A stretch of DNA of 64,000 bases from Micrococcales bacterium (GTDB lineage Bacteria > Actinomycetota > Actinomycetes > Actinomycetales > Dermatophilaceae), in assembly GCA_021287075.1 (NCBI GenBank), contig JAJTBD010000006.1:89025-153024 (forward strand), read 5' to 3'. How positions within the stretch are numbered: position 1 is the first letter of the stretch; every line of letters begins with the position of its first letter. Shown one piece after another: positions 44,696 through 55,294 of the stretch. Under the pieces are notes generated by a model. It was not told the origin of the DNA. It saw only the letters and a list, made by a program, of their open reading frames with translations, and searched no databases. Position numbers and translations under genes: made by a program.

Positions 44696-45721
44696 ATGAC
44701 ACAGCCCGCCTCGAGCCGAGGGCCTGCCGCGACCCGGCACGTCCCCGTGCTGCGCGAGCGCGTCCTGGAGGTCCTCGCGCCGGCGCTGGAGCGGCCCGGT
44801 GCGGTCTATCTCGACGGCACCCTGGGCATGGGCGGGCACGCCGAGGCCGTGCTCGAGCGCTTCCCCGGGGCCCGCGTGGTCGGCCTCGACCGCGACCCGG
44901 AGGCGCTGCGCCTGGCGGGGGAGCGCCTGGCCGCCCACTCCGGGCGGCTGACCCTCGTGCACGCGGTCTACGACGAGGTCGCCGAGGTGCTCGCCGATCT
45001 CGACATCCCGGCCATCGACGCGGCCCTGTTCGACCTGGGCGTCTCCTCGCTCCAGCTCGACGAGGCCGACCGCGGGTTCGCCTATGCCCAGGACGCGCCG
45101 CTGGACATGCGGATGGACCAGTCCCAGGGGCAGACGGCCGCCGACGTGCTCAACACCTACCCCGAGGCCGAGATCGCCCGCATCCTGCACGACTACGGCG
45201 AGGAGCGCTTCGCCCGCCGCATCGCCAGGGCCGTCGTGCAGCGGCGCGCCACCCGGCCCTTCGCGGGCTCGGCCGAGCTCGTCGAGCTGCTCACCGCGGC
45301 CGTCCCGGCCGCCTCCCAGCGCACCGGCGGCCACCCGGCCAAGCGCACCTTCCAGGCCCTGCGCATCGAGGTCAACGCCGAGCTGTCCGCGTGGCAGGCC
45401 GCCCTTCCGGCAGCCATCGACGCCCTCGCCGTCGGCGGCCGGATCGCCGTGCTGTCCTACCACTCGCTCGAGGACCGCATCACCAAGCGCGAGCTCGCCG
45501 TCGGCGCCCGCAGCTCCGCCCCCGCAGGCCTGCCGGTCGAGCTGCCCGAGCACGCGGCATACCTGCGGCTGCTCACGCGGGGAGCCGAGGAGGCCGACCC
45601 GGCCGAGCGCGCCGACAACCCCAGGTCGGCGTCCGTGCGCCTGCGCGCCGCCGAACGCACCCGCACCACCCCGCCCCGCACCGACCGAGCCCACCCGGCA
45701 CCGAAGGGATCCCGCCGATGA
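44696..45721 (+). CDS. rsmH: 16S rRNA (cytosine1402-N4)-methyltransferase
   Basis: Methylates N4 of C1402 in 16S rRNA using SAM. 341 residues: [13 protein letters not shown] opening, SAM loop [11 protein letters not shown] near 40-50, GLDRDPEAL near 63-71, [10 protein letters not shown] near 112-121 and the C-terminal [12 protein letters not shown]. The last 20 residues are rich in Arg/Pro/Thr. The stop overlaps the start of the ftsL-like gene in ATGA. It is the usual second gene of the cluster. Confidence 0.96.
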   Translation: MTQPASSRGPAATRHVPVLRERVLEVLAPALERPGAVYLDGTLGMGGHAEAVLERFPGARVVGLDRDPEALRLAGERLAAHSGRLTLVHAVYDEVAEVLADLDIPAIDAALFDLGVSSLQLDEADRGFAYAQDAPLDMRMDQSQGQTAADVLNTYPEAEIARILHDYGEERFARRIARAVVQRRATRPFAGSAELVELLTAAVPAASQRTGGHPAKRTFQALRIEVNAELSAWQAALPAAIDALAVGGRIAVLSYHSLEDRITKRELAVGARSSAPAGLPVELPEHAAYLRLLTRGAEEADPAERADNPRSASVRLRAAERTRTTPPRTDRAHPAPKGSRR

Positions 45722-46380
45722 GCCAGCTGACCGCAACGGCCCGCCCGCTGCCCAGGAGCGCCACCCGGCGCCCGGCGCCCTCGCTGACCGTCGTCCAGGG
45801 CGAGCGCGGGCTCCCGGGCGCGTGGTTCATGACGGCCTGCCTGGTCACGCTCGTGGGCGGGCTGCTGACCATCCTCATCCTCAACACCTCGATGGCCCAG
45901 GGCGCCTTCACCCTCCACGCCCTCCAGGAGCGCTCCAGCGAGCTCTCCGACCGGCAGGAGGCCCTGACCGAGTCGATCGACGAGCAGCGTGCCCCGGCGC
46001 GGCTGGCCGTGCGCGCCCAGCGGCTGGGGATGGTCCCGGTCACCTCCACCGGATATGTCAGCCTCGACAAGGGCAGCGTGACCGGCGTGGCGCAGCCGGC
46101 CTCGGCCGCGGCCCGGCTTACCGTGGTCACAGCCCCCGACCAGAAGGCCTGGAAGGCAGCGCAGGCCGCGGCCAAGGCAGCGGCCGAGAAGGCCCGCTGG
46201 GACAGGTACCGCAGTGACGTGGCCAAGGGCCTGGTCGCCAAGGGGGTCGCCCCCGCCGAGGCCAAGCGCCAGGCAGAGGCACAGACCGTCCTCGCCCAGG
46301 CCCGCGAGAAGGCCAAGGCGGCCGCTGCCGCCAAGGCGAAGGCCGAGGCGGCGGCCAAGGCCAGGGCCGCCGCGGGCTGA
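45718..46380 (+). CDS. FtsL-like septum protein
   Basis: 220 residues, recognised mainly by position between rsmH and ftsI. There is a cytoplasmic tail of about 35 residues and one membrane helix at about 39-59 ([19 protein letters not shown]). A short coiled-coil follows ([40 protein letters not shown]), as in FtsL/DivIC. The C-terminal 75 residues form an unusually long Ala/Lys/Glu helix absent from short FtsL proteins. It probably links FtsQ/FtsB and FtsI/FtsW at the septum. Confidence 0.8.
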   Translation: MSQLTATARPLPRSATRRPAPSLTVVQGERGLPGAWFMTACLVTLVGGLLTILILNTSMAQGAFTLHALQERSSELSDRQEALTESIDEQRAPARLAVRAQRLGMVPVTSTGYVSLDKGSVTGVAQPASAAARLTVVTAPDQKAWKAAQAAAKAAAEKARWDRYRSDVAKGLVAKGVAPAEAKRQAEAQTVLAQAREKAKAAAAAKAKAEAAAKARAAAG

Positions 46381-46436
46381 GCGCCGGCCCCGGCCAGGTC
46401 CGAGACCCACCCGATCCGACCCCGAGGTAGCACGCA

Positions 46437-48461
46437 GTGACGAGACAGCGCGGGAGTGGCCGACCAGGTCACCCGGGACGCCCACAGCGCCCCGAGCCGC
46501 GCCGGTCCAACGGCAACCCTCGACGTCAGCCTCAGCGTGAGCCGAGGCGTCCCGCCCGGGTCGCCGCGCCGGCCGGCGCCGCAGGCCCCGCGCTCGACCC
46601 GGCCGCCGAGTCCGCCATGGCCGTGGGCGTCCCACGCCGTCGGATGCGGGCGATGACGATCGGGGTCCTGATCGTCTTCAGCCTCTTCGCCGGCCAGCTG
46701 CTGCGGCTCCAGGGCTTCAACGCCGCGGCGACCTCCGCGGAGGCCCTCAAGGGCCGCGAGTACAACAAGGCCATCCCCGCGCTGCGCGGCAGCATCGTCT
46801 CCGCCGACGGCACGGTGCTGGCCAGCTCCGTCGAGCGGCGCACCGTCACGGCCGACCAGACCGCGGTGTGCACCTACAAGGTCAAGCGCTCCGGCGGCAC
46901 GGTGCCCTGCGCGGCCTCCGGCATCACGGCGGCCACCAAGGCCCTGGCGCCCCTGCTGCGCACCACCGAGGCCAAGCTGCGCCCGCGGCTGACGGGCAAC
47001 CTGCGCTATCGCATCCTCGCCAAGGACGTCTCGCCGATGACCTGGCGCCAGATCAACAAGCTCGGCATCCCGGGGATCTACTCCGAGATCAGCGACGACG
47101 CCTCCGCCACGCGCAGCTACCCGACGACGATGACGGCGGCCTCGCTCGTCGGCTACCTCACCAACGACGGGCGGCCCGGCGGCGGCGTCGAGCTGATGCT
47201 CGACAAGGAGCTGGGGGGCACCCAGGGCCACGCCTACTACGAGGTCGCCCAGAACGGCCAGCCGATCCCGTCCGCGCGCCACGAGATCACGCCCGCGGTG
47301 CCCGGCGACACCGTGCGCCTGACGATCGACTCCGATCTGCAGTGGTATGCCCAGAACGTCCTGGCCCAGAAGGTCAACGAGGTCGAGGCCCTCAGCGGCA
47401 CGGTGGTGGTCATGGAGGCCAAGACGGGCCGGCTGCTGGCCCTGGCGTCCTATCCGACCTTCAACCCCGATGAGCTGGCCAAGGCGCGCGGCAGCCTGTC
47501 CAACCTCGCCCTCACCGATGTCTTCGAGCCTGGCTCGACCTCCAAGGTCATGACCGCGGCCGCCGCGCTGGAGGAGGGCAAGGTCACCCCGTCGACGGGA
47601 TATGTCGTCAACGACCGGATCAAGCGCTCCGACAAGGAGTTCAAGGACTCCCACGACCACCCCACCGAATACCTCACCACGGCCGGGGTGCTGGCCCAGT
47701 CCTCCAATGTCGGCACCCTGCTGATGGGCGAGAAGGTCGAGCCGAGCGTGCTCGACTCCTACTTCCGCAGGTTCGGCATGGGAGCCAAGTCCGGCGTGGG
47801 CTTCCCCGGCGAGAGCCCGGGCCTGTTCCCCTCCTGGGAGAAGTGGAACGGCTCCCAGCGCTACACCGTCATGTTCGGGCAGGGCATCTCGGTCACCGCC
47901 GTCCAGGCGGCGGGCGTGTATCAGGCGATCGCCAACAACGGCGTGCGCATCGAGCCGCGCCTGGTGGAGTCGCTCACCGACGGCAAGGGCGTGGTCCGCC
48001 AGCCCGCCGCCAGCAAGACCACCGAGGTCGTCTCGCAGGAGACCGCCAAGGGGCTGCGCACCATGCTGGAGGAGGTCGTCACCAAGAACGGCACCGCACC
48101 CCAGGCCGCCGTCCCCGGCTACCGCGTCGCCGGCAAGACCGGCACCGCGGAGCGCTACGACGAGAAGCTGAGGAAGTACTCCGGCTACACCGCCAGCTTC
48201 ATCGGCATGGCGCCCGCCGACGACCCCGAGCTCGTCGTCGCGGCGATCGTCGAGCGGCCCATCAAGGGCCACTACGGCGGGCAGATCGCCGGCCCCGTCT
48301 TCAGCGATGTCATGTCCTATGCCCTCAAGAAGCAGGGCGTGGCGCCGAGCACCACGGCAACCCCCAAGGTCGCCCTCAAGCTGGCCTCGCCGCCGGCCTC
48401 GACCGACACCAGCGTCGTGCGTGACCCCCGGGCCGGCGAGCTCGGCCGCGCGGGAGAGTAG
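46437..48461 (+). CDS. ftsI: FtsI (PBP3), septal peptidoglycan transpeptidase
   Basis: Cross-links septal peptidoglycan. 674 residues: a basic, Pro-rich cytoplasmic tail of about 70 residues, a membrane helix at about 76-95, the PBP dimerisation region, and the transpeptidase domain. The active-site Ser is near 366 in PGSTSK (SxxK), SSN is near 422 and KTGT near 568. The start is GTG with GAGGTAG upstream. A Ser/Thr/Ala-rich tail follows the enzyme domain. Its septal polymerase partner FtsW is encoded further down the same cluster. Confidence 0.95.
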   Translation: MTRQRGSGRPGHPGRPQRPEPRRSNGNPRRQPQREPRRPARVAAPAGAAGPALDPAAESAMAVGVPRRRMRAMTIGVLIVFSLFAGQLLRLQGFNAAATSAEALKGREYNKAIPALRGSIVSADGTVLASSVERRTVTADQTAVCTYKVKRSGGTVPCAASGITAATKALAPLLRTTEAKLRPRLTGNLRYRILAKDVSPMTWRQINKLGIPGIYSEISDDASATRSYPTTMTAASLVGYLTNDGRPGGGVELMLDKELGGTQGHAYYEVAQNGQPIPSARHEITPAVPGDTVRLTIDSDLQWYAQNVLAQKVNEVEALSGTVVVMEAKTGRLLALASYPTFNPDELAKARGSLSNLALTDVFEPGSTSKVMTAAAALEEGKVTPSTGYVVNDRIKRSDKEFKDSHDHPTEYLTTAGVLAQSSNVGTLLMGEKVEPSVLDSYFRRFGMGAKSGVGFPGESPGLFPSWEKWNGSQRYTVMFGQGISVTAVQAAGVYQAIANNGVRIEPRLVESLTDGKGVVRQPAASKTTEVVSQETAKGLRTMLEEVVTKNGTAPQAAVPGYRVAGKTGTAERYDEKLRKYSGYTASFIGMAPADDPELVVAAIVERPIKGHYGGQIAGPVFSDVMSYALKKQGVAPSTTATPKVALKLASPPASTDTSVVRDPRAGELGRAGE

Positions 48462-48471
48462 CGTTTCCGCC

Positions 48472-50022
48472 GTGTTTCCCCGCCCTCAGCCCTCTCCCGA
48501 CGTGCCCCTGGCCGGCCTCGCTGCCGCCCTGGGCGGCGCCGCCACCGCCGACGTCCACGTCAGCGGTGTCTGCCTCGACTCGCGCACGGTCCGCCCCGGC
48601 GACCTGTATGCCGCGCTGCCCGGCGCCAACGCCCACGGCGCCTCCTTCGCGGCCGGGGCGGCCGAGCGGGGCGCCGCGGCCGTGCTCACCGACCCGGCGG
48701 GCGCGGCGCTGCTCGACGACGCCGGCGTCGACCTGCCGCGTGTGGTCGTCCCCGCGCCGCGGGCCGTCCTCGGGGCAGCCTCGGCGCTGGTCTACGGCAC
48801 CGGCGGGCTCGACCTGACCACGGTCGGCATCACCGGCACCAACGGCAAGACCACCACGGCATACCTCATCGACTCGGCGCTGCGCGCGCTCGGCGAGAGC
48901 ACCGGGCTGATCGGCACCGTGGAGACGCGGGTGGGGCAGGAACGCATCAAGTCGGTGCGCACCACCCCCGAGAGCACCGACCTCCACGCGCTGCTGGCGG
49001 TGATGGCCGAGCGCGGGGTGGCCACCTGCGTGATGGAGGTCTCCAGCCACGCGCTTAGCCAGCACCGCGTGGACGGCGTGGTCTATGACGTGGCGCTGTT
49101 CACCAACCTCTCCCAGGACCATCTCGACTTCCATCCCACGATGGAGGACTACTTCGCGGCCAAGGCCGACCTGTTCACGCCCGATCGCTCGCGCCGCGGC
49201 ATCGTCTGCGTCGACGACGAGTGGGGTGTGCGCCTGGCCGGCCAGGCCGGCGTGCCGGTCGAGACCCTTGCCTCCCGGCCCGGAGTCGAGGCCGACTGGG
49301 TGCTGCGTCCCGACGCCACCGACGAGCAGGCCTTCACCCTCGTCGGGCCGGTCGGCGAGCTCGCCCTGCGCAGCGCCCTGCCCGGTGACTTCAACCGCAC
49401 CAACACGGCACTGGCCGCGATCACCCTCTTCGCGCTGGGCCACGACCAGGCCGCCGTGGAGCGGGCGATGGCCGCCGACCCCCACGTCCCGGGCCGTATG
49501 GAGCCGGTGCGGGTCGCCGACGCCCCGGACGGCCTCGCCGAGCGCCTCCCGCTCGTGGTCGTCGACTACGCCCACACCCCCGATGCCGTCGAGGCCGCGC
49601 TGCGCGCGCTGCGGGGGAGCACCCCGGGGGCGCTGGTGGTCGTCGTCGGCGCCGGCGGCGACCGCGACCGCGGCAAGCGGCCGGCGATGGGGGCGGCCGC
49701 AGCGCGTGGCGCCGACATCGTGATGGTCACCAATGACAACCCCCGCTCGGAGGACCCCGCCGCGATCCGCGAGGCCGTCCTCGCCGGGGCGCGCGAGGCC
49801 GCGACCAGTGCCGAGCTCCACGACGTGGAGAAGCGCTCCCTGGCGATCCGGCGGGCCGTCGCGGCCGCGTATGCCGCGGGGCCGGGCAGCGCCGTCGCGG
49901 TGGTCGGCAAGGGCCACGAGACCGGTCAGGACGTCGGCGGCCAGGTGCTGCCCTTCGACGACCGAGAGCACGCACGCGCCGCCCTCGAGGAGCTGGTGGC
50001 GCAGATCGGAGCAGCAGAGTGA
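48472..50022 (+). CDS. murE: UDP-MurNAc-tripeptide synthetase (MurE)
   Basis: Adds the third amino acid to the peptidoglycan stem. 516 residues: Mur ligase N-domain (VCLDSRTVRPGDLYAALPG), P-loop GITGTNGKTTT near 119-129, central domain with EVSSHALSQHRVDG, and C-domain. DNPRSEDP near 421-428 contains DNPR, the signature of meso-diaminopimelate-adding enzymes. The start is a GTG ten bases after the ftsI stop region; upstream frame continues into ftsI but lacks homology. The stop overlaps murF in GTGA. Confidence 0.95.
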   Translation: MFPRPQPSPDVPLAGLAAALGGAATADVHVSGVCLDSRTVRPGDLYAALPGANAHGASFAAGAAERGAAAVLTDPAGAALLDDAGVDLPRVVVPAPRAVLGAASALVYGTGGLDLTTVGITGTNGKTTTAYLIDSALRALGESTGLIGTVETRVGQERIKSVRTTPESTDLHALLAVMAERGVATCVMEVSSHALSQHRVDGVVYDVALFTNLSQDHLDFHPTMEDYFAAKADLFTPDRSRRGIVCVDDEWGVRLAGQAGVPVETLASRPGVEADWVLRPDATDEQAFTLVGPVGELALRSALPGDFNRTNTALAAITLFALGHDQAAVERAMAADPHVPGRMEPVRVADAPDGLAERLPLVVVDYAHTPDAVEAALRALRGSTPGALVVVVGAGGDRDRGKRPAMGAAAARGADIVMVTNDNPRSEDPAAIREAVLAGAREAATSAELHDVEKRSLAIRRAVAAAYAAGPGSAVAVVGKGHETGQDVGGQVLPFDDREHARAALEELVAQIGAAE

Positions 50023-51446
50023 TTCCCCTGACCCTCGCAGACGTCGTCGCCGCCACCGGCGGACGCCTGCACGGCATCGACGCGCCCGCCGCGGCAGGCC
50101 TGGTCGTCGACGGACCGGTGGTCACCGACTCCCGGGAGGCCCGGCCCGGCGGGCTCTACGTCGCCCGCGTCGGCGAGCACGCCGACGGCCACCGCTATGC
50201 CGGCGCGGCACGCGACGCCGGAGCGGTCGCGGCGCTGACCAGCCGTGCGGTCGAGGAGCTGCCGTGCGTCGTCGTCGACGACGTCCAGCTCGCCTTCGGC
50301 CAGGTGGCCCGTGCCGTCGTCGACCGGGCGCCCGCGCTGACCGTCATCGGCATCACCGGGTCCTCCGGCAAGACCAGCACCAAGGACCTGCTCGCCGCGG
50401 TCCTGGGCGAGGCAGGCCCCACCGTGGCGCCCGTCAACTCCCTCAACGGCGAGATCGGGGTCCCGCTCACGGTCTGCCGCGTCGCCCCCGAGACCCGTTT
50501 CCTCGTGGCCGAGATGGGCGCGCGGGGCATCGGGCACATCGACTACCTCACCCGCATCGCCCCGCCCCGCGTCGGCATCGTGCTCAACGTCGGCACGGCC
50601 CACATGGGCGAGTTCGGCTCGCGCGAGGCCATCGGCCGGGCCAAGTCCGAGCTGGTCGCGGCGCTCCCGGCCGACGGGCTCGCGGTCCTCAACGCCGACG
50701 ACCCTGTGGTGGCCGGCATGCGCTCGGCCACCTCGGCCCGGGTCGTGACCGTCGGACTGTCCGAGGGCGCCGACTACCGCGCCGTCGACGTCGCCCTCGA
50801 CCACGCCTCCCGCCCCTCCTTCACCCTCGAGGGACCCGACGGCGAGGCCGAGATCGCCCTGCCGCTGCACGGCGAGCACCACATCGGCAACGCCCTGGCC
50901 GTCATCGCCGCCGCCCGCGAGTGCGGCATGCCGCTGGAGCAGATCACCGCGGCCCTCGCCGTGGCGGAGCCGGCCAGCCGCTGGCGCATGGAGGTCACCG
51001 AGCGCGCCGACGGCGTCACGGTCGTCAACGACGCCTACAACGCCAACCCCGACTCGATGGGCGCGGCCCTGCGCGCGCTGGTCGGCATGACGCCGGGGGC
51101 CGCGGCCGACGGGAGCGCTGGTCGCCGCGTCGCCGTCCTCGGCTCCATGCTGGAGCTGGGGGAGGAGTCCGACTCCGAGCACGCCGGTGTCGGCGCCCTC
51201 GCCGCCGAGGCCGGCGTCGACGAGCTCGTGGTCGTCGGCGAGCTCGCCCGCCCGATCGCCCACGGCGCCGCCGAGGCAGGTCTGGACGCAGACCGGCTGG
51301 TGACGGCCCCCGACGCCGACGCGGCCGAGGCGCACCTGCGCGACACGCTGCGGCCCGGTGACATCGTCCTGCTCAAGTCGAGCCGGGACGCCGGGCTACG
51401 GTGGCTCGGAGACAGGCTCGCCGGGCAGATGGAGGTCCCCTCGTGA
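50019..51446 (+). CDS. murF: UDP-MurNAc-tripeptide-D-alanyl-D-alanine ligase (MurF)
   Basis: Adds D-Ala-D-Ala to complete the stem pentapeptide. 475 residues: N-domain opening [15 protein letters not shown]-loop [12 protein letters not shown] near 111-122, [13 protein letters not shown] near 142-154, central [12 protein letters not shown] and C-domain [20 protein letters not shown]. The start is GTG (GTGA overlap with murE), and its stop overlaps the mraY GTG in the same way, so the three genes are translationally chained. Confidence 0.95.
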   Translation: MIPLTLADVVAATGGRLHGIDAPAAAGLVVDGPVVTDSREARPGGLYVARVGEHADGHRYAGAARDAGAVAALTSRAVEELPCVVVDDVQLAFGQVARAVVDRAPALTVIGITGSSGKTSTKDLLAAVLGEAGPTVAPVNSLNGEIGVPLTVCRVAPETRFLVAEMGARGIGHIDYLTRIAPPRVGIVLNVGTAHMGEFGSREAIGRAKSELVAALPADGLAVLNADDPVVAGMRSATSARVVTVGLSEGADYRAVDVALDHASRPSFTLEGPDGEAEIALPLHGEHHIGNALAVIAAARECGMPLEQITAALAVAEPASRWRMEVTERADGVTVVNDAYNANPDSMGAALRALVGMTPGAAADGSAGRRVAVLGSMLELGEESDSEHAGVGALAAEAGVDELVVVGELARPIAHGAAEAGLDADRLVTAPDADAAEAHLRDTLRPGDIVLLKSSRDAGLRWLGDRLAGQMEVPS

Positions 51447-52540
51447 AGGCAGTGCTGATCGCTGCGGTGATCGCGCTCGTCGTGTCGCTGCTCGGCACCC
51501 CGATGTTCATCCGCTTCCTCGTCAAGCGCGGCTACGGCCAGTTCATCCGCGACGACGGCCCCACCTCGCACCACACCAAGCGCGGCACCCCCACCATGGG
51601 CGGCACCGTGATGATCGCGGCGTCGCTGCTGGGCTACGCCGGGGCCCACATCGCGACGTGGACCCCGCCGACGGTCAGCGGGCTGCTCGTCCTCTTCCTC
51701 ATGAGCGGGCTCGGCCTGGTCGGCTTCCTCGACGACTGGACCAAGATCTCCAAGCAGCGCAGCCTCGGCCTGCGCTCGGGTGAGAAGCTCCTCGGCCAGG
51801 GCCTGGTGGGCGTGCTCTTCGCGATCCTGGCCCTCCAGTTCCCCAACGACCAGGACCGCCGGCCGGCGTCGACGGCGATCTCCTTCGTGCGCGACACCCG
51901 CATCGACCTGGGCTTCCTCGGCGACGAGACCTTCCTGCGCTCGCTCGTGGGGATCGTCCTGTTCGTCATCTGGGCCAACATCATGATCGCGGGCACGTCC
52001 AACGGCGTGAACCTCACCGACGGCCTCGACGGGCTGGCCACGGGCGCATCCGCGCTGACCTTCGCGGCATACGTCCTGATCGGCATCTGGCAGTTCAACC
52101 AGAACTGCCAGACCAACCCGGGCGCCAAGTGCTACGAGGTGCGCGACGCCCACGACCTGGCCGTCGTCGCCGCCTGCGGCATGGCCGCCTGCATCGGCTT
52201 CCTCTGGTGGAACGCCTCGCCCGCCAAGATCTTCATGGGCGACACCGGGTCGCTCGCGCTCGGCGGCATGCTCGCCGGCCTGGCGATCCTGACCCGCACC
52301 GAGCTGCTGGTCGTCATCCTCGGCGGCCTCTTCGTCGCGATCACCCTCTCGGTGATCATCCAGGTGGCCTCCTTCAAGACCACCGGCAAGCGCGTCTTCC
52401 GCATGGCGCCCCTCCAGCACCACTTCGAGCTGCTCGGGTGGAACGAGGTCACGATCGTCATCCGCTTCTGGATCATCGCCGCGCTGTGCGTCGCCTTCGG
52501 GCTGGGCCTGTTCTATGCCGAATGGGTGGTGTCCGCCTGA
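51443..52540 (+). CDS. mraY: phospho-MurNAc-pentapeptide transferase (MraY)
   Basis: Transfers phospho-MurNAc-pentapeptide to undecaprenyl phosphate to make lipid I at the membrane. 365 residues with about ten hydrophobic helices. The conserved loops are visible: [12 protein letters not shown] near 38-49, GFLDDWTKI near 95-103, [13 protein letters not shown] near 188-200 and the [10 protein letters not shown] near 265-274. The start is GTG in an overlap with murF. The ATG of murD overlaps its stop by one base (TGATG). Confidence 0.95.
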   Translation: MKAVLIAAVIALVVSLLGTPMFIRFLVKRGYGQFIRDDGPTSHHTKRGTPTMGGTVMIAASLLGYAGAHIATWTPPTVSGLLVLFLMSGLGLVGFLDDWTKISKQRSLGLRSGEKLLGQGLVGVLFAILALQFPNDQDRRPASTAISFVRDTRIDLGFLGDETFLRSLVGIVLFVIWANIMIAGTSNGVNLTDGLDGLATGASALTFAAYVLIGIWQFNQNCQTNPGAKCYEVRDAHDLAVVAACGMAACIGFLWWNASPAKIFMGDTGSLALGGMLAGLAILTRTELLVVILGGLFVAITLSVIIQVASFKTTGKRVFRMAPLQHHFELLGWNEVTIVIRFWIIAALCVAFGLGLFYAEWVVSA

Positions 52541-54018
52541 TGGCCGACCTGACCCGCCTGACCCACGGCGGTGCCGACTGGTCCGGTCTGCGGGTGCTCG
52601 TCGCCGGCCTCGGCGTCAGTGGCTTCGCGGCCGCCGCCGCCCTCGGCGAGCGCGACGCCCGGGTCATCGGCGTCGACGGGGGAGACCCGGAGGTCTCGCA
52701 GTCGCTCGCCCAGCATGCCCAGACGCTGCGCATCCTCGACGTCGACGTGCGCTTCGGGCCCGAGCACGTCGCCGGGCTGCCCGACGAGGAGATCGACCTC
52801 GTCGTCACCTCGCCCGGCTGGCGACCCGACCAGCCGCTGCTGCGCGCCGCGGCCGAGCGCGGCATACCCGTCTGGGGGGAGGTCGAGCTGGCCTGGCGGA
52901 TGCGGCCAGAGAGCGACCCCGCGCCCTGGCTGGCGGTCACCGGCACCAACGGCAAGACCACGACCGTCAATATGCTGGCCTCGATCCTGCGGGCCGCCGG
53001 CCTCAAGGCCGCCAGCGCCGGCAATGTCGGCACCCCCATCGTCGACGCCGTGCTCGACCCCGAGGGCTATGACGTCATCGCCGTCGAGCTCTCCAGCTTC
53101 CAGCTGCACTGGACCCACACGATGGCGGCCAGGGCGGCGGCGGTCCTCAACATCGCGCCCGACCACATCGACTGGCATGGCTCGCTCGAGGAGTATGCCG
53201 CGGCCAAGGGGCGCATCTACGAGCGCTGCGAGATCGCCTGCGTCTACAACGTCGAGGACGAGCGCACCCGCGACCTCGTGGTCGAGGCCGATGTCCAGGA
53301 GGGCTGCCGCGCGATCGGCTTCACCCTCGGCACGCCCGCCCCGTCCATGCTCGGCCTGGTCGACGAGGTGCTCGCCGACCGGGCCTTCGTCACCGAGCGC
53401 GAGCACTCGGCCGCCGAGCTGGCCACCCTCGCCGACCTCCGGGGCGACGCCCCGAGCGTGGCGCCCCACTATGTCGCCAACGCCCTCGCCGCTGCCGCGC
53501 TCGCCCGCGCCCACGGGGTGCCCGCCACGGCCGTGCGCGACGGGCTGCGGGCCTTCGTCCCCGACCCGCACCGCATCGCCGACGTCGCGGTCGTCGACGG
53601 TGTGCGCTATGTCGACGACTCCAAGGCGACCAACCCGCACGCGGCGGCCGCCTCGCTCCAGGCCTTCGAGCCGATCGTGTGGGTCGCCGGCGGACTGCTA
53701 AAGGGCGCCGACGTCGAGGAGCTGGTGCAGGGCAGCGCGGGCCGGCTGCGCGGCGTCGTCCTCATCGGGCGTGACCGCTCGCAGATCGCCGACGCACTTG
53801 CCCGACACGCGCCCGACGTCCCCGTGGTCGACATCGACAGCACCGACACTGAAGCCATGGACATGGTCATCGCGCGCGCCGCCGAGCTCGCCCAGCCGGG
53901 CGATGTCGTGCTGCTGGCGCCGGCCGCCGCGTCCATGGACATGTTCGCCAACTACGGCGCCCGCGGCGACGCCTTCGCCGAGGCCGTCGCCCGTCACGCC
54001 GCGCGCCGCGCAGAGTAG
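52540..54018 (+). CDS. murD: UDP-MurNAc-L-alanine:D-glutamate ligase (MurD)
   Basis: Adds D-glutamate as second residue of the stem peptide. 492 residues: a Rossmann-like N-domain (VLVAGLGVSGFAAAAAL), P-loop VTGTNGKTTTVNML near 133-146, ELSSFQLHW near 184-192, NIAPDHIDWHGSLEEYAAAK near 204-223 and C-domain YVDDSKATNPHAAAASL near 357-373. All ligase motifs look intact. Start overlaps mraY; ftsW starts four bases after its stop. Confidence 0.95.
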   Translation: MADLTRLTHGGADWSGLRVLVAGLGVSGFAAAAALGERDARVIGVDGGDPEVSQSLAQHAQTLRILDVDVRFGPEHVAGLPDEEIDLVVTSPGWRPDQPLLRAAAERGIPVWGEVELAWRMRPESDPAPWLAVTGTNGKTTTVNMLASILRAAGLKAASAGNVGTPIVDAVLDPEGYDVIAVELSSFQLHWTHTMAARAAAVLNIAPDHIDWHGSLEEYAAAKGRIYERCEIACVYNVEDERTRDLVVEADVQEGCRAIGFTLGTPAPSMLGLVDEVLADRAFVTEREHSAAELATLADLRGDAPSVAPHYVANALAAAALARAHGVPATAVRDGLRAFVPDPHRIADVAVVDGVRYVDDSKATNPHAAAASLQAFEPIVWVAGGLLKGADVEELVQGSAGRLRGVVLIGRDRSQIADALARHAPDVPVVDIDSTDTEAMDMVIARAAELAQPGDVVLLAPAAASMDMFANYGARGDAFAEAVARHAARRAE

Positions 54019-54022
54019 CCCC

Positions 54023-55294
54023 GTGGCGAGCTTCACCGCCGGCCCCTCGTCCCGGGCAGCCGAGCCGTCCCGGTCCACCGAGACGGTGGGCGACCGGATG
54101 GGCCAGTGGCTGCGCCGACTGGAGTCCCCGATGGCCTCCTACTACGGCCTGGTCATCATCACGGTCGCCCTGGTGACGATCGGCCTGGTCATGGTGCTCT
54201 CGGCGTCGGCGATCATCTCCTACAAGAAGACCGAGTCGCCCTACACGATCTTCCTGCGGCAGGCCCAGTTCGCCGCGGTCGGCTCGATCGCGCTCATCGT
54301 CGCGAGCAGGCTGCCGCTGGCCTTCTGGAAGCGCACGGCACCGCTGGTCATGCTGGCCGCCATCGCCTTCCAGGCGGCCGTCTTCACCCCGCTGGGCCTG
54401 GAGGACAAGGGCAACCGCAACTGGCTGGCCTTCGGCCCGATCACGATGCAGCCCTCGGAGCTGTCCAAGATCGGGCTCGCGGTCTTCGGCGCGGTGATCC
54501 TGGGGCGCAAGTACCGCCTGCTGCACCGCTTCGGCCACGTCCTGGTGCCCTATCTCGTCCCCGTGGCGGCGCTGTCGATCGGGCTGGTCCTCTATGGCAA
54601 CGACCTCGGCACGGTCCTGGTTCTCATGGGGATCGTCGGCGGGGTGCTCTTCGCCGCCGGGGTCGACTGGCGCTACTTCGCCCTCGCCCTCGTCGGCGGC
54701 GGGGGACTGGCTGGCCTCATGGTCGCCATCTCGCCCAACCGGCTCGACCGCTTCGCGGTCTGGCTCGGCCGCGACACCGACATCCACGGCATGGCCCGCC
54801 AGCCCACCTATGGCCGCTATGCCCTCGCCGACGGAGGCTGGTGGGGCGTCGGGCTCGGCCAGAGCCGCGAGAAGTGGCAGTACCTCGCCGAGCCGCACAA
54901 CGACTTCATCTTCGCGATCATCGGCGAGGAGCTGGGCCTGCCTGGCACCCTCGTGATCCTGGCCCTCTTCGCGGCGCTCGCACTGGTCTGCTATCGCATC
55001 GTGCGGCGCGCCGACGACCTGTTCGTCCGGCTCGCCACCGCGGGGGTCATGGCCTGGATCATCACCCAGGCCGTCATCAACATCGGGGCGGTCATCGGAC
55101 TGCTGCCCGTCATCGGCGTGCCGCTCCCGCTCGTGTCGGCCGGCGGCTCGTCGCTGGTGACGACCATGGGCGCGCTCGGCATGCTCATGTCCTTCGCCCG
55201 GCAGGAGCCGGGCTGCGCCGAGGCGTTCGCCGCCCGGCCACCCTTCCACCGCCGCGCCCTCGCGGCCATCCGCCCTGCCAGGAGGCACACCTGA
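54023..55294 (+). CDS. ftsW: FtsW, septal peptidoglycan glycosyltransferase (SEDS family)
   Basis: Polymerises lipid II at the septum together with FtsI. 423 residues with a cytoplasmic tail of about 38 residues and ten predicted membrane helices. SEDS motifs are present: NRNWLAFGPITMQPSELSK near 131-149, YGNDLGTVLVL near 190-200, GGWWGVGLGQSREKWQYLAEPHNDFIFAIIGEELG near 272-306 and the final PLVSAGGSSLV near 368-378. The GTG at 54023 gives a Ser-rich tail. murG overlaps its stop (TGATG). Confidence 0.95.
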   Translation: MASFTAGPSSRAAEPSRSTETVGDRMGQWLRRLESPMASYYGLVIITVALVTIGLVMVLSASAIISYKKTESPYTIFLRQAQFAAVGSIALIVASRLPLAFWKRTAPLVMLAAIAFQAAVFTPLGLEDKGNRNWLAFGPITMQPSELSKIGLAVFGAVILGRKYRLLHRFGHVLVPYLVPVAALSIGLVLYGNDLGTVLVLMGIVGGVLFAAGVDWRYFALALVGGGGLAGLMVAISPNRLDRFAVWLGRDTDIHGMARQPTYGRYALADGGWWGVGLGQSREKWQYLAEPHNDFIFAIIGEELGLPGTLVILALFAALALVCYRIVRRADDLFVRLATAGVMAWIITQAVINIGAVIGLLPVIGVPLPLVSAGGSSLVTTMGALGMLMSFARQEPGCAEAFAARPPFHRRALAAIRPARRHT